Shown here: in pieces, positions 30,314 through 37,928 of the stretch | Layout of the letters: every line of letters starts with the position of its first letter | Numbering within the stretch: the first letter of the stretch is position 1 | NCBI RefSeq assembly: GCF_036075115.1 | Contig: NZ_CP107959.1 | Span: 1-42,834, forward strand | Length of the DNA stretch: 42,834 nucleotides | Origin: Streptomyces sp. NBC_00377 | GTDB taxonomy: Bacteria; Actinomycetota; Actinomycetes; Streptomycetales; Streptomycetaceae | Direction of reading: 5' to 3' | Notes under the pieces: generated by a model | What the model was told of the DNA's origin: nothing | Seen by the model: the letters and a program-made list of their open reading frames with translations, nothing else | Databases searched by the model: none | Translations under genes and position numbers: made by a program

Positions 30314-32326
30314 ATGACGCTGCCCGAGCTGACGATCCCGGACGCCGTGCACCAGGTGCCCGACTGGGCGGTGTGGGCCGCCGCCACGGTGGCCACCGCA
30401 CTCGTCCTGTACGTGGGGCTCCGCCGGGCCCGCCCAGCGGTTCTGGCCAGCCCGCAAGCTGTCGGTGCTGGGGGCGCAAGCGGGGTTCGGCAGACCGTCG
30501 CGGCGGCCGGCCCGCTCGCCGCGCTCGGCGCGTGCGGCATGGTCCTGTCTTTGAACGGTCTCTACGGGTTCGCCACGGAGACGATGGACCTGGCCCCCTA
30601 CTGGGCTGTACCGATCATGGCGATTTTCGACCTGGCCGAGATCGTGTGCTTTGTCTCCCTGTACCGCTCGGCGGCCGTGGAATCGTCATGGACGCGCCCC
30701 ATGCGGCAGACCCGGCGAATGGCATGGGCTCTGGTCGCGGCCAGCAGCACCATGAACGCCGTGCACGCACCCGGCAACACGTGGGCGATGGTCGTCTTTG
30801 CTGCCGTTCCGGTGATCTCGGCGAAGCTGATCGAGTTCGAGTTGCACAAGCGGATGTCTGCCAACGAGGTGGACGCAGATCCGGAAGACGCGAGCCCCGG
30901 CCTAGTCCGGCTGATCCAGATCGCCTACACGCGTGTGTGGGCCGTTGCGTTCGCCAGGCTTGGATGGGACGCCAAGGCAAAGGACGGGCTCATTCACCAC
31001 GAGGCCCGTATCCGGAGGGCCGCCAACTCCCTGCACGAGCTGAGGAGAGCACTGGACGCCAGAGACCATACGGCGGCCGGTCGGAGGAAGGCCGCAGCCA
31101 GCCGCCGGGTCGACGACTTGCAGGACAAGGCGGAGCGGGCCATCGACGCGTCTGGAATCGCCGGCGACACTCCCGCACAGCTCACGCTCGCCCGCGTCTT
31201 CGCGACCCGCGGCCGTGTCATCGACCTGGCGCGCATGGACGTGCGCGACCCCATGGCGATCGTGCGGCTACTCGAAGAACTGGCGATCGTCCCCAGCGTC
31301 GAGGCCATCGCGGCAGGCGCCGCCGCCGCCGAGGCCCAGAAGCAGCAGAAGGAGGCCGAGGAGGCCCGCGACCAGGCGCGCACGGAACTCGCGGCCGCCC
31401 AGAGGAAGGCGGCCGAGGTGGAGGCCAGCGCTGCCGAGCAGCGCGCCGCCGCCGAGGCCCTGATGACTGAGGCTCAGGAAGCCGCCACCCGGGCCGGTAA
31501 GGAAGCAGAGGACGCCGCAGAGCGCGCCGCAGCAGCTACCCGTCTCGCGGACGAGGCCGACGAGCGCCACCAGCAGCTCGCCGCCAACGTTGAGCGACTG
31601 GACAAGGAGGCATCCGGGCTGCGTACCGTCGCCACTACTGACGAGGAGGCGCACCGCAGGCTTTCGCGGCAGCTCGATGACCTGCGCAACGCGATCAGCC
31701 AGGCCGAGACCGAGGCGGGCGAACGCCGACGCGAGGCCGAGGGCGCACGCACCGAAGCCCAGCAGGCCATGAACCGGCAGCGCGCCGCCCGGGAAGAGGT
31801 ACAGCGGGCCACTGAGCAGGTCGAAGCTCTCCAGGCGAAGGCCAAGACCATCCAGGGACAGACGCACCAACTCGCGGACGAGCACGACCGCCAGGCCGCC
31901 GCCGTCGCACGGATGACGAGTGAAGCCCAGGAGGCTGAGGCGACCGCACGCCGGGCCAAGGAGCAGGCCATGCGCATGCTCGCGGAGGCTCAGGAGGCTG
32001 AGGACATCCGCCGTGCGGCCACGGTCGCGCTCCAGACCGCCAGGGACCACCTGTTGGACGCCCTGACCGACCCGAAGCCGTACGAGTCCCCCCGGTGGAC
32101 CAGCGCGGCCAAGATGCGCGGGTGGGATCTGTACCTGCACAAGGTTTCCAACGAGGGCGCCGAGCCGACCGACGCCGAACTTGCAGGCGACGAACGCGAC
32201 CCGTCGACCGCCCGGAAGTGGCTCGGCGACTTCCGCGCCGAACTTGCGCGGCGCACAGCGGCTGCACTGCCCGCACAGGGCACCGCACACGAGCGCACAG
32301 CCGACCGGACGCCCCTCACGGTCTGA
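30314..32326 (+). CDS. Spd-like membrane protein with DUF2637-type head and long coiled coil
   Basis: 670 residues from ATG 30,314 (GTG 30,311 is possible). Four hydrophobic segments in the first 180 residues (about 16-34, 58-78, 92-110, 152-170), with LSLNGLYGFA and STMNAVHA, fit the DUF2637/SpdB group of Streptomyces plasmid transfer-spread proteins. A basic helical region (200-330) is followed by an Ala/Glu/Gln-rich coiled coil (about 335-570) and a C-terminal domain with SPRWTSAAKMRGWDLY. In classical plasmids Spd proteins help spread within the mycelium; finding one beside a T4SS and the par locus is notable. Could also take part in partition at the membrane. Confidence 0.75.
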   Translation: MTLPELTIPDAVHQVPDWAVWAAATVATALVLYVGLRRARPAVLASPQAVGAGGASGVRQTVAAAGPLAALGACGMVLSLNGLYGFATETMDLAPYWAVPIMAIFDLAEIVCFVSLYRSAAVESSWTRPMRQTRRMAWALVAASSTMNAVHAPGNTWAMVVFAAVPVISAKLIEFELHKRMSANEVDADPEDASPGLVRLIQIAYTRVWAVAFARLGWDAKAKDGLIHHEARIRRAANSLHELRRALDARDHTAAGRRKAAASRRVDDLQDKAERAIDASGIAGDTPAQLTLARVFATRGRVIDLARMDVRDPMAIVRLLEELAIVPSVEAIAAGAAAAEAQKQQKEAEEARDQARTELAAAQRKAAEVEASAAEQRAAAEALMTEAQEAATRAGKEAEDAAERAAAATRLADEADERHQQLAANVERLDKEASGLRTVATTDEEAHRRLSRQLDDLRNAISQAETEAGERRREAEGARTEAQQAMNRQRAAREEVQRATEQVEALQAKAKTIQGQTHQLADEHDRQAAAVARMTSEAQEAEATARRAKEQAMRMLAEAQEAEDIRRAATVALQTARDHLLDALTDPKPYESPRWTSAAKMRGWDLYLHKVSNEGAEPTDAELAGDERDPSTARKWLGDFRAELARRTAAALPAQGTAHERTADRTPLTV

Positions 32327-32349
32327 GGGTCAGAGCGGCACACCACCGC

Positions 32350-32391
32350 ACACGGAAGGGGCGCCCCTCACGAGGGGCGCCCCTTCCGTGT
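32350..32391 (+). terminator. Terminator after the Spd-like gene
   Basis: Perfect 20-bp arms (first arm begins ACACGGAAGGGGCGCC) separated by 2 nt, in effect a shorter stem with a small loop. Confidence 0.8.
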
Positions 32392-32421
32392 GCCGTCGAC
32401 AAGGCGCCGAGATCCCTTGGT

Positions 32422-32437
32422 TAGCGTGTGCACGCCA
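32422..32437. promoter_or_regulatory. 16-bp palindrome, site 8 (one mismatch)
   Basis: TAGCGTGTGCACGCCA between two terminators of convergent genes. Confidence 0.7.
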
Positions 32438-32463
32438 GAACTAGGGGCAGGACGCCCGGGGAT

Positions 32464-32501
32464 GGCTGAGGGGCCGACTCTTTCGAGTCGGCCCCTCAGC
32501 C
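32464..32501. terminator. Terminator between convergent genes
   Basis: Perfect 17-bp stem (GGCTGAGGGGCCGACTC with its complement) and a TTTC tetraloop. Confidence 0.8.
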
Positions 32502-32518
32502 GCGTAAGGCGGGTTGGG

Positions 32519-32755
32519 TCAGGCGGGGAGGTCGAATTCGCCCTTTCCGGCTCCGTCAAGGAAGCAGGTCCAGACGTGTCGGCTCACGACAAAGGGCGGG
32601 TTGCTCAAGTCTTCGTTGTCGCGGACGGCAATATTTCCGTCGGTCAGAAAAGCCACTTCGAGGCAGCCGCCGCCGCTGCCGCCGCTCGCCGATGCCTTGA
32701 ACCACTGAGCATCGGCAAGGGGGTCCGGCGTGGTGCTGCCGGTGGTGCTGTCCAT
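32519..32755 (-). CDS. DUF397 protein
   Basis: 78 residues from ATG 32,755; the ribosome binding site GAGGAG lies over the end of the upstream gene. The sequence WFKASASGGSGGGCLEVAF, then VRDNEDLSNPPFVVS and the final WTCFLDGAGKGEFDL are typical of the DUF397 family of small acidic actinomycete proteins. Such proteins are encoded beside WhiJ/BldB-associated XRE regulators and are thought to counteract or modulate them. It is co-transcribed with the XRE gene. Confidence 0.9.
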   Translation of the reverse strand: MDSTTGSTTPDPLADAQWFKASASGGSGGGCLEVAFLTDGNIAVRDNEDLSNPPFVVSRHVWTCFLDGAGKGEFDLPA

Positions 32756-32756
32756 G

Positions 32757-33614
32757 TCACATCTCCTCTGCGGCGCGTGCGAGTAGCGCCGTCGTGTCGT
32801 CAGGGGCCAGCGCCGTGGCCCGCAACAGATCGATCCAGCCGACGAACTGTCGTACGTCGTTTCGCTTTTCCAAGTAGAGGTTCCCGCCGAGGCTTTCGAC
32901 GTAGACGACCGTCGGATCAACCTCGAATTCCAGCAGGCTGAAGCTGCCACCGAGGCCCGGGTGACCGCCCTTGTTGAAGGGCAGCAGTTGAAGCGTGATG
33001 TTCGGGCGCTCTGCCATGTCGATGAGGTGATGGAGTTGGGCTTTCATCACCTCGGGACTGCCGATCGGCCGGCGGATGACCGCTTCATCCAGGACCAGCC
33101 AGAATTCCAGCGGGTCCGCTTCCCTGGTGAGGCCCGCTTGCCGCTCGGCGCGTACGTCCACGAGGGCGTTGATGTCTGACGGGCGGTGAGCGCCCCACGC
33201 GGAGTAGACGGCTCGGGCGTAATCGCGGGTCTGGAGGAGGCCGTGGACGAGCAGGGGTTCCCATGCCCGTTCGGTTCGTGCTCCGGACTCCAGAGCGAAG
33301 TACGTGTCAAGCCCGGACGGCAGGACATCCGCGTACGAGTCCCACCAGCCCCGTTGCTGTGCGTTGCTGAGCATGTCGAGGATGACTTGGATCTGCCGCT
33401 CATCGGTGACGCCGTACATCGTGCACATCGTGCGCACTTCGTCCGGCTTGGCCACGGCGCCCTTGTGACCAGTCTCGATGCGGCTGACTCGGGTGGGCGA
33501 GCATTTGAGTTCCTTCGCCACCACGTCAATCTTGATCTTGGCAGCCTCGCGGAGTCGACGCAGCTCGCCGCCGAGCTGCCATCGGCTCATCGTGGAGCGA
33601 GGGGCCGGTTTCAT
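32757..33614 (-). CDS. WhiJ-like XRE regulator (helix-turn-helix plus DUF5753)
   Basis: 285 residues from ATG 33,614, with GGAAGGAAG upstream; a longer frame to 33,776 would cross the operator-like repeats. The HTH lies at about 12-65 (LRRLREAAKIKIDVVAKELK, then SPTRVSRIETG). Residues 90-270 are the DUF5753-type domain (YFALESGARTERAWEPLLVHGLLQT, RAERQAGL, LQLLPFNKGGHPGLGGSFSLL). It belongs with the adjacent DUF397 protein and the divergent ATPase-like gene as a WhiJ-type set, a regulator of development or antibiotic genes in Streptomyces. It probably represses its own promoter through the GCACTTGC repeats. Confidence 0.9.
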   Translation of the reverse strand: MKPAPRSTMSRWQLGGELRRLREAAKIKIDVVAKELKCSPTRVSRIETGHKGAVAKPDEVRTMCTMYGVTDERQIQVILDMLSNAQQRGWWDSYADVLPSGLDTYFALESGARTERAWEPLLVHGLLQTRDYARAVYSAWGAHRPSDINALVDVRAERQAGLTREADPLEFWLVLDEAVIRRPIGSPEVMKAQLHHLIDMAERPNITLQLLPFNKGGHPGLGGSFSLLEFEVDPTVVYVESLGGNLYLEKRNDVRQFVGWIDLLRATALAPDDTTALLARAAEEM

Positions 33615-33654
33615 TGGCTTCCTTCCGCCTGTCCTGCGCCTCTTTGGGCGCTGC

Positions 33655-33782
33655 GCACTTGCTTGCGTCAAGTCTGCCTCATCGCCTGACCGGCCTGTAC
33701 TCACTATTGGCCCCTTCCTTGATGGCTCGTACATGCGTCGCAAGTGCGGGATTATCGCGACGCACTTGCGCCGCAAGTGCGC
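33655..33782. promoter_or_regulatory. Operator-like GCACTTGC/GCAAGTGC repeats before the WhiJ-like gene
   Basis: Four copies: 33,655-33,662, 33,740-33,747, 33,762-33,769 and 33,773-33,780. The last two form the palindrome CGCACTTG-CGCCG-CAAGTGCG (33,761-33,782... right arm ends at 33,782). They lie in the divergent promoter region between the WhiJ-like gene and the 33,873 operon, so one regulator could control both. Confidence 0.7.
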
Positions 33783-33872
33783 ACGGGGCCACTCTAGGAC
33801 CTCAGAGATACGTGTTGTAGTGGCCCGATCTCGTGAGAGTGATCAGGGCCCCACGTGGTACCGGAGCTGCCC

Positions 33873-34559
33873 ATGTCGCCGACAGGACGCCAGACCACCG
33901 CGACGGCCCTGGTAGAGGCCGCCTTAGACGTGGTTCAGCCAGCCGAGCCCGCAGAGATTGCCGCCCGAGCGGAGTCCGCGCAGGCATGGGCCATGCGATA
34001 CGCGGCCCTCGGGTGGCCGGTGACGCCGAGTTGCACCGGGATACACGGCCGGATGCGGTGCGTCGGGCAGGACCGGCACGTGTCGCCGGGCGCTGATTGG
34101 CGGGCGGAGGTGACAACGGAGCCGGCCGCCGTAGCGGCGCTGTGGCGCGTGCGCCCGGCGTACGGGGTGATCGCCCGCGCCGGGCGGACCTTCGGGGTAT
34201 TGGACATCAGCGGACTGCGCTGGACGGACTGTGTCAGCGTCCTGGCCATCGCCGGAGTGGTCGTGCCGCTCGCCCGCCAGGTCATCCCCCGCCGTCGCGG
34301 CCCCGACCTTGAGCAGATGTTCGCCGTCGTCGCCCCGACGGACAGCGCGGCGGCCCCGTCGATCTACGCCGAATCCGTTCGCGGGTCGATGTGGGCCCGG
34401 CACGAGGACATGCCGGTTCCGCTGCCGGGCGCAGACAGAGGCGGACACGTGGTCTGGGCTCAAACCCCGACCGGTGACCCTCTATCGCAGGCGTCCGCCG
34501 TTGTACGCGTCCTGGCCCCGTTGCTGGACCCGCGCCGCTGCCGAGGAGACCAGGGATGA
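33873..34559 (+). CDS. Degenerate PrimPol-like protein of a WhiJ-type locus
   Basis: 228 residues from ATG 33,873, with CCGGAGC upstream. The segments AQAWAMRYAALGWPVTP (about 36-52) and YGVIARAGRTFGVLDISG (about 97-114) resemble the N-terminal bifunctional primase/polymerase domain, but the second catalytic acid expected in the DxD motif is replaced (LDIS) and no clear His motif is seen, so it is probably not an active polymerase. Related genes occur in chromosomal WhiJ/DUF397 neighbourhoods of Streptomyces. It is translationally coupled (ATGA) to the ATPase-like gene. Confidence 0.7.
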   Translation: MSPTGRQTTATALVEAALDVVQPAEPAEIAARAESAQAWAMRYAALGWPVTPSCTGIHGRMRCVGQDRHVSPGADWRAEVTTEPAAVAALWRVRPAYGVIARAGRTFGVLDISGLRWTDCVSVLAIAGVVVPLARQVIPRRRGPDLEQMFAVVAPTDSAAAPSIYAESVRGSMWARHEDMPVPLPGADRGGHVVWAQTPTGDPLSQASAVVRVLAPLLDPRRCRGDQG

Positions 34560-35065
34560 CGTACCGCCCCCACGACCGCCGCAGCGGGTTGCACTCGGTC
34601 CCTCCCCAGGGGACCGGGCCGGACACGGCGCACGTAGCCGACCGTCGCGGCGGCGGCGACCGCCGTCTGTCGATCGAACTCTCTGCGGAATCCCTGCGGT
34701 CCCCGGCAACCGCCCGCCACTACACCAGCAACCACTTGACGAAATGGGGTGTGCCCGGCGATCGGATCGAGGTTGCCGAGCACCTTGTCACGGAGTTGGT
34801 CACCAACGCGGTGGAGCACTCCCGTGGCCGGTCGCTCCGGCTGATCGTCGCCATCATGGCAGGCCGGGCGGTCATCACTGTGTTGGACAACGGGCGGTAC
34901 CGGCCGCTCGCCCCACGTGCGGCGGCCTTGGACGACGAGGGAGGCCGTGGGCTCATCGTGGTCGAGGCCCTGGCCGACGAGTGGGGCCAGTACGCACACC
35001 GTGGCCGCAACGCGGTGTACGCCGCCGTGCGCCTGCCCACCCAGCGGGAGGAGGAGACGTGCTGA
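34556..35065 (+). CDS. Histidine-kinase-like ATPase (RsbW/AbaA type)
   Basis: 169 residues from ATG 34,556. After a polar N-terminus, the HATPase fold shows the N-box ELVTNAVEHS (about 82-91), G1 VLDNG (about 111-115) and GGRGLIVVEAL (about 129-139). There is no receiver or kinase domain. Small ATPases of this group accompany WhiJ-like regulators and DUF397 proteins in Streptomyces; some relatives are anti-sigma factors. Its target on this plasmid or in the host is unknown. Overlaps the next gene by 7 bp. Confidence 0.85.
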   Translation: MTYRPHDRRSGLHSVPPQGTGPDTAHVADRRGGGDRRLSIELSAESLRSPATARHYTSNHLTKWGVPGDRIEVAEHLVTELVTNAVEHSRGRSLRLIVAIMAGRAVITVLDNGRYRPLAPRAAALDDEGGRGLIVVEALADEWGQYAHRGRNAVYAAVRLPTQREEETC

Positions 35066-35463
35066 TCTGCCCTCCCAAACCCCAGGAGCCGGCCGCGATG
35101 AGAGCCCAGGCGGTCCGCCGGTACCGATGCGAGCACGAGGTCACGGTGAGCGGCCGTGAGGGACGGATGGTGCTGGCCAACGAGTATCTGACCGGTGCCC
35201 CGCAGGCGGCCGTGTGCTGGCTGCTCAGCCGCGCGTACCGCATCCCCACCTGGCTGTTGGACCCGTCCGCCGTCGCCCCGCTCGCCGAGGGTCTTGCACC
35301 GGTCTATGCCGAGGCCGTTGCCGCGCTGGAGACGGGACGCGGGTACGGGCTGGCGATCGAGACAGACGACGGGACGCACACGGTCCGCGTGTTGTCGGCG
35401 CCGCCAGTCGACAACTCCCGCCGCGTCGACTCCCCCAACTCTCCGCCGCGCGCGGGGCCTTGA
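35059..35463 (+). CDS. Unknown protein, 134 aa
   Basis: GTG 35,059 with GGGAGGAGGAG upstream; overlaps the ATPase gene. It contains CPPKPQEPAAMRAQAV, a central alpha/beta stretch, and a variable Ser/Pro/Arg-rich tail. No family recognised. Its place in the operon suggests a partner of the ATPase. Confidence 0.7.
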   Translation: MLICPPKPQEPAAMRAQAVRRYRCEHEVTVSGREGRMVLANEYLTGAPQAAVCWLLSRAYRIPTWLLDPSAVAPLAEGLAPVYAEAVAALETGRGYGLAIETDDGTHTVRVLSAPPVDNSRRVDSPNSPPRAGP

Positions 35464-35586
35464 CCGCTGCGGATCGACCCGGACCCCCGTCGGGACGACC
35501 CGCAGCAGGGACCGGCCCGCCATCCACCTCCCCGGCGGGCCGGTCCCACCTCTCCTTCCGACACCGAGACCACGACGAGGAACTCC

Positions 35587-36018
35587 ATGGATGATCACGA
35601 CCAGCCGACCCGTGAAGGGCACGAGATCCTGCCCGCTGTCCCCGGCGGCTCGCACGGGGCGGCCGTCGAACAGCCCCGGTCCGCGCCCCCGTTCACGGGT
35701 GCAGGCGACTTGGTACGGACAATCCAGGAGGCCGGCGCGGCGGTACGGGTCCTCTCCGTGCTCAATCCCGCGAGCGACATCACGGTAAGCGCGCTTACCG
35801 TGCTGGTGTGCGCGGGCGAAACGACGGCTGACGCGCTGCAAGCCGCCGCCGACCTGGCCAGGGAAGCCCCCACGCTGGAGATCCACGCCCTGGCCCTGGC
35901 CAGGATGCCCGGACCGGCCGAGGGCACGTGGGAGTGGCACCTCACCCTGACGGTCAGTACGCGCGACCCGCAGACCGGCGAGGTCGGCGGCAGCACTCAC
36001 CACGGCCAGCGGCGGTGA
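35587..36018 (+). CDS. Unknown acidic protein, 143 aa
   Basis: ATG 35,587 with GACGAGGAAC upstream. The first 40 residues are polar. Residues about 42-143 have an alternating hydrophobic pattern (AAVRVLSVLNPASDITVSAL, LEIHALALARM, WEWHLTLTVSTRD) that suggests a small alpha/beta domain. No family recognised. It follows the 35,059 gene by 123 bp of GC-rich DNA without a clear promoter, so it is probably in the same operon. Confidence 0.7.
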   Translation: MDDHDQPTREGHEILPAVPGGSHGAAVEQPRSAPPFTGAGDLVRTIQEAGAAVRVLSVLNPASDITVSALTVLVCAGETTADALQAAADLAREAPTLEIHALALARMPGPAEGTWEWHLTLTVSTRDPQTGEVGGSTHHGQRR

Positions 36019-36022
36019 CACG

Positions 36023-36265
36023 GTGACGAACAAGACGTTCCGGTTCCGCGAATATGGAGTCACCACGGACGAGACGGCGATGCCGGCGTATCAGGCGGTG
36101 TGTGTGACCGGTGAGGATGCCGACTGCGGCGCGGACTCCCAGGACCAGCCCGACGAAGAGGCGCTCACCAAGTGGATGGCCGAGCACACCCGAGACACCG
36201 GGCACCGCCGGTTTCGAGCGGCCCCGTGGGTCTACGTCATGGTGGAGGCGGGATCATGGCAGTGA
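36023..36265 (+). CDS. Small DUF7848-like protein, 80 aa
   Basis: GTG 36,023, 4 bp after the previous gene. FRFREYGVTTDE at the start, two Cys in VCVTGEDADCG (about 27-36) and the EEALTKWMAEHTRDTGHRRFR segment match small Streptomyces proteins that I associate with DUF7848. Role unknown. It ends the operon; two terminator-like hairpins follow. Confidence 0.7.
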   Translation: MTNKTFRFREYGVTTDETAMPAYQAVCVTGEDADCGADSQDQPDEEALTKWMAEHTRDTGHRRFRAAPWVYVMVEAGSWQ

Positions 36266-36276
36266 AGCGATGACCT

Positions 36277-36358
36277 GAGCGGCGGAGTTGGAGAGGTCCC
36301 CTCCGCCGCTCTGCCCAGGCCGCCCCGGTCCCTGCCCCCGTCAGGGACCGGGGCGGCC
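36277..36358 (+). terminator. Two consecutive terminator hairpins
   Basis: GAGCGGCGGAG (36,277-36,287) pairs with CTCCGCCGCTC (36,301-36,311). A 17-bp perfect stem (36,318-36,334 with 36,342-36,358) follows. Confidence 0.75.
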
Positions 36359-36484
36359 GTACGAGGCCATGCAGACTGTGGCGCCGTTTGAGGAGGCCCC
36401 AGTTTCATGACGTCAATTCAGGGACCGGGGCGGCCGTACAGACTGTGGCGCCGTTTGAGGAGGCCCCAGTTTCATGACGTCAAT
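36341..36484. repeat. 67-bp tandem duplication
   Basis: TCAGGGACCGGGGCGGCCGTA at 36,341 and again at 36,418, each followed by the block starting CAGACTGTGGCGCCG (36,372 and 36,439) and ending TTTCATGACGTCAAT. The first copy has 10 extra bases (CGAGGCCATG). The second starts inside the terminator arm, so the event duplicated part of it. Confidence 0.85.
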
Positions 36485-36728
36485 CACGTTCAGCCCACAC
36501 CGTTGAAGTTCAGATAAGGCCGCTCTTTGGGCAGGTCAACGAGGTGATGGCACCTCTTGACCGGCGACGCTGAGATCTGCTGTCGAGGTTTTTAGTCGCC
36601 TCACGTGTCTAAAACGGCCTAGGCCGTGGCACACTAGAGGTGCGGACCTGGCCTGCGTACGCAGGATCACCGGGTCTAGCTTGTAACGATCAGAGCGGGC
36701 CCGGCCTTGTGCCGGGCCTTCTTGCTGC
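36485..36728. other. Non-coding spacer with palindromes
   Basis: It contains the perfect palindromes ACGGCCTAGGCCGT (36,614-36,627) and CCTGCGTACGCAGG (36,652-36,665) and the stem GGCCCGGC-CTTGT-GCCGGGCC (36,698-36,718), a terminator for the minus-strand gene at 36,729. No CDS. A small RNA is possible but unsupported. Confidence 0.5.
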
Positions 36729-37400
36729 TCAGATCTCGTAGGGCCCCTTTGCTGCTGGCAGCAGGTTGTTCCACCAGTTCCACATGAACCGCTTGCCCGG
36801 GTGCTGCAACACCGACTGGTAGGCCGTGTAAGCGAGCAAGTCGGCGATCTGGACAGGCTGGCTGCCATGCGAGCCGATGAACCAGGGATCTTCAACGATG
36901 TGCCGGGTAGCCAGCTTCAACTTCCGGTGTCCACGCTGATAAGAACCGTCCGTGCCGTCGCCGTCCATGACGATGATGCCGTGGTCGCCATCGACGCCGA
37001 GCGTTCGGTCGAGCCCCAGGAGGAGGCGCTCGTACACCGCGCTGCGCTCGGCGTGGTAGTCGCTGCCCGTCTTGGTGGTCTGCCGCCACACCGCCCCGAC
37101 CCTCGTACCGGGCATGGTCGCAACGGCGGAGAGGGCATTCTGAAGCACTCGGCCGCGGTTTGACTTGACGCGATTCCACTGAGGGTCAGTCGACGGGCTT
37201 CCACGTCCCTGGAGAAACTTCGTCGCGTGGAGTTCGAAGTCGGCCGGGACGCCGGTGTCGGCGTACAGCTTTTTGCGGAAGTCCAGCCAGCATCGCATGG
37301 CCGCACTCCAGTGCTCCAGGTCGATCGCGGCCCAGCCGTAGACGACGTAGCCGGTTTCCACGGCCCCTGAGTCGTCGATGTAGAAGATCTTTGCTGACAC
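36729..37400 (-). CDS. DUF3800 protein (RNase H-like fold)
   Basis: 223 residues from ATG 37,400. FYIDDSG (residues about 6-12), ELHATKF (about 56-62), GIIVMDGDG (about 142-150) and QIADLLAYTAYQ (about 183-194) give the conserved acidic set of the DUF3800 family, which is related to RNase H-like nucleases. Such proteins are common on mobile elements and near defence genes; their activity is poorly known. It is a single-gene unit with lower-than-average GC around it. A nuclease or defence role is possible but unproved. Confidence 0.8.
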   Translation of the reverse strand: MSAKIFYIDDSGAVETGYVVYGWAAIDLEHWSAAMRCWLDFRKKLYADTGVPADFELHATKFLQGRGSPSTDPQWNRVKSNRGRVLQNALSAVATMPGTRVGAVWRQTTKTGSDYHAERSAVYERLLLGLDRTLGVDGDHGIIVMDGDGTDGSYQRGHRKLKLATRHIVEDPWFIGSHGSQPVQIADLLAYTAYQSVLQHPGKRFMWNWWNNLLPAAKGPYEI

Positions 37401-37539
37401 GCCTCCAACCTACCGACCCGCTCCGCGATGGATCGGGGTTATCCACAGACCAGTGTCCCGGTGAGGGGGGGAATCACCTCAGGAAAGGCGTTCATCGCCG
37501 AACGAGTGCATTGCACCTGAGCGAGAATCCGACACGACT

Positions 37540-37555
37540 TAGCGTGTACACGCTA
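37540..37555. promoter_or_regulatory. 16-bp palindrome, site 9 (fully symmetric)
   Basis: TAGCGTGTACACGCTA, identical to its reverse complement, 3 bp from the likely res site. Confidence 0.85.
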
Positions 37556-37558
37556 AAC

Positions 37559-37700
37559 CGTCCCGGAAACGATCGGTTTCGGGACGTCGGCCGGGTGGCG
37601 CCGGAACTCGCCGATATTCGTCCCGAAACCTGTCCCGCAACCTCGGTCGCCGCCGAGGAATCGGGATACGTTATCGGGACGACAGTGAGCCGACCAAGGG
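37559..37700. other. Candidate resolution site (res) upstream of the resolvase
   Basis: A 28-bp inverted repeat (37,559-37,586) has 11-12-bp half-sites CGTCCCGGAAAC / GTTTCGGGACG around a central AT, the size of a type I crossover site. Further half-site words follow at about 37,619-37,640 (CGTCCCGAAACC, TGTCCCGCAACC) and about 37,659-37,683 (ATCGGGATACG, ATCGGGACGAC). Three such subsites before a serine resolvase gene are the classic res layout. Confidence 0.65.
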
Positions 37701-37712
37701 GGAGGATTCTCC

Positions 37713-37919
37713 GTGGATCTCGAAGAGCGTTTCACGCGCGCACTCATCGCCACAATCTTTGCCGGGGCGTTCCTCGGCATCGGGGGCGGCGCTCTGGCCG
37801 CCTGGGCGACCGGCGCGGGCACGTTCGCCGATGGGCTGTGGTTCTACGTCGTCGGCGGCGTCCTGGGCGTACTCGCCGCCGGGGCGTACGCCCTCACCCG
37901 CAATCCGGACCAGGTCTGA
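37713..37919 (+). CDS. Small two-pass membrane protein, 68 aa
   Basis: GTG 37,713 with GGGGGAGGA upstream. Two hydrophobic segments (about 9-32, ending in a Gly/Ala-rich GIGGGALAAW, and 39-60) are joined by a short GTGTFAD-like loop. The C-terminus is short and polar. No family recognised. It is 9 bp before the resolvase gene and shares its promoter. Confidence 0.65.
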   Translation: MDLEERFTRALIATIFAGAFLGIGGGALAAWATGAGTFADGLWFYVVGGVLGVLAAGAYALTRNPDQV

Positions 37920-37928
37920 CGACAGCCA

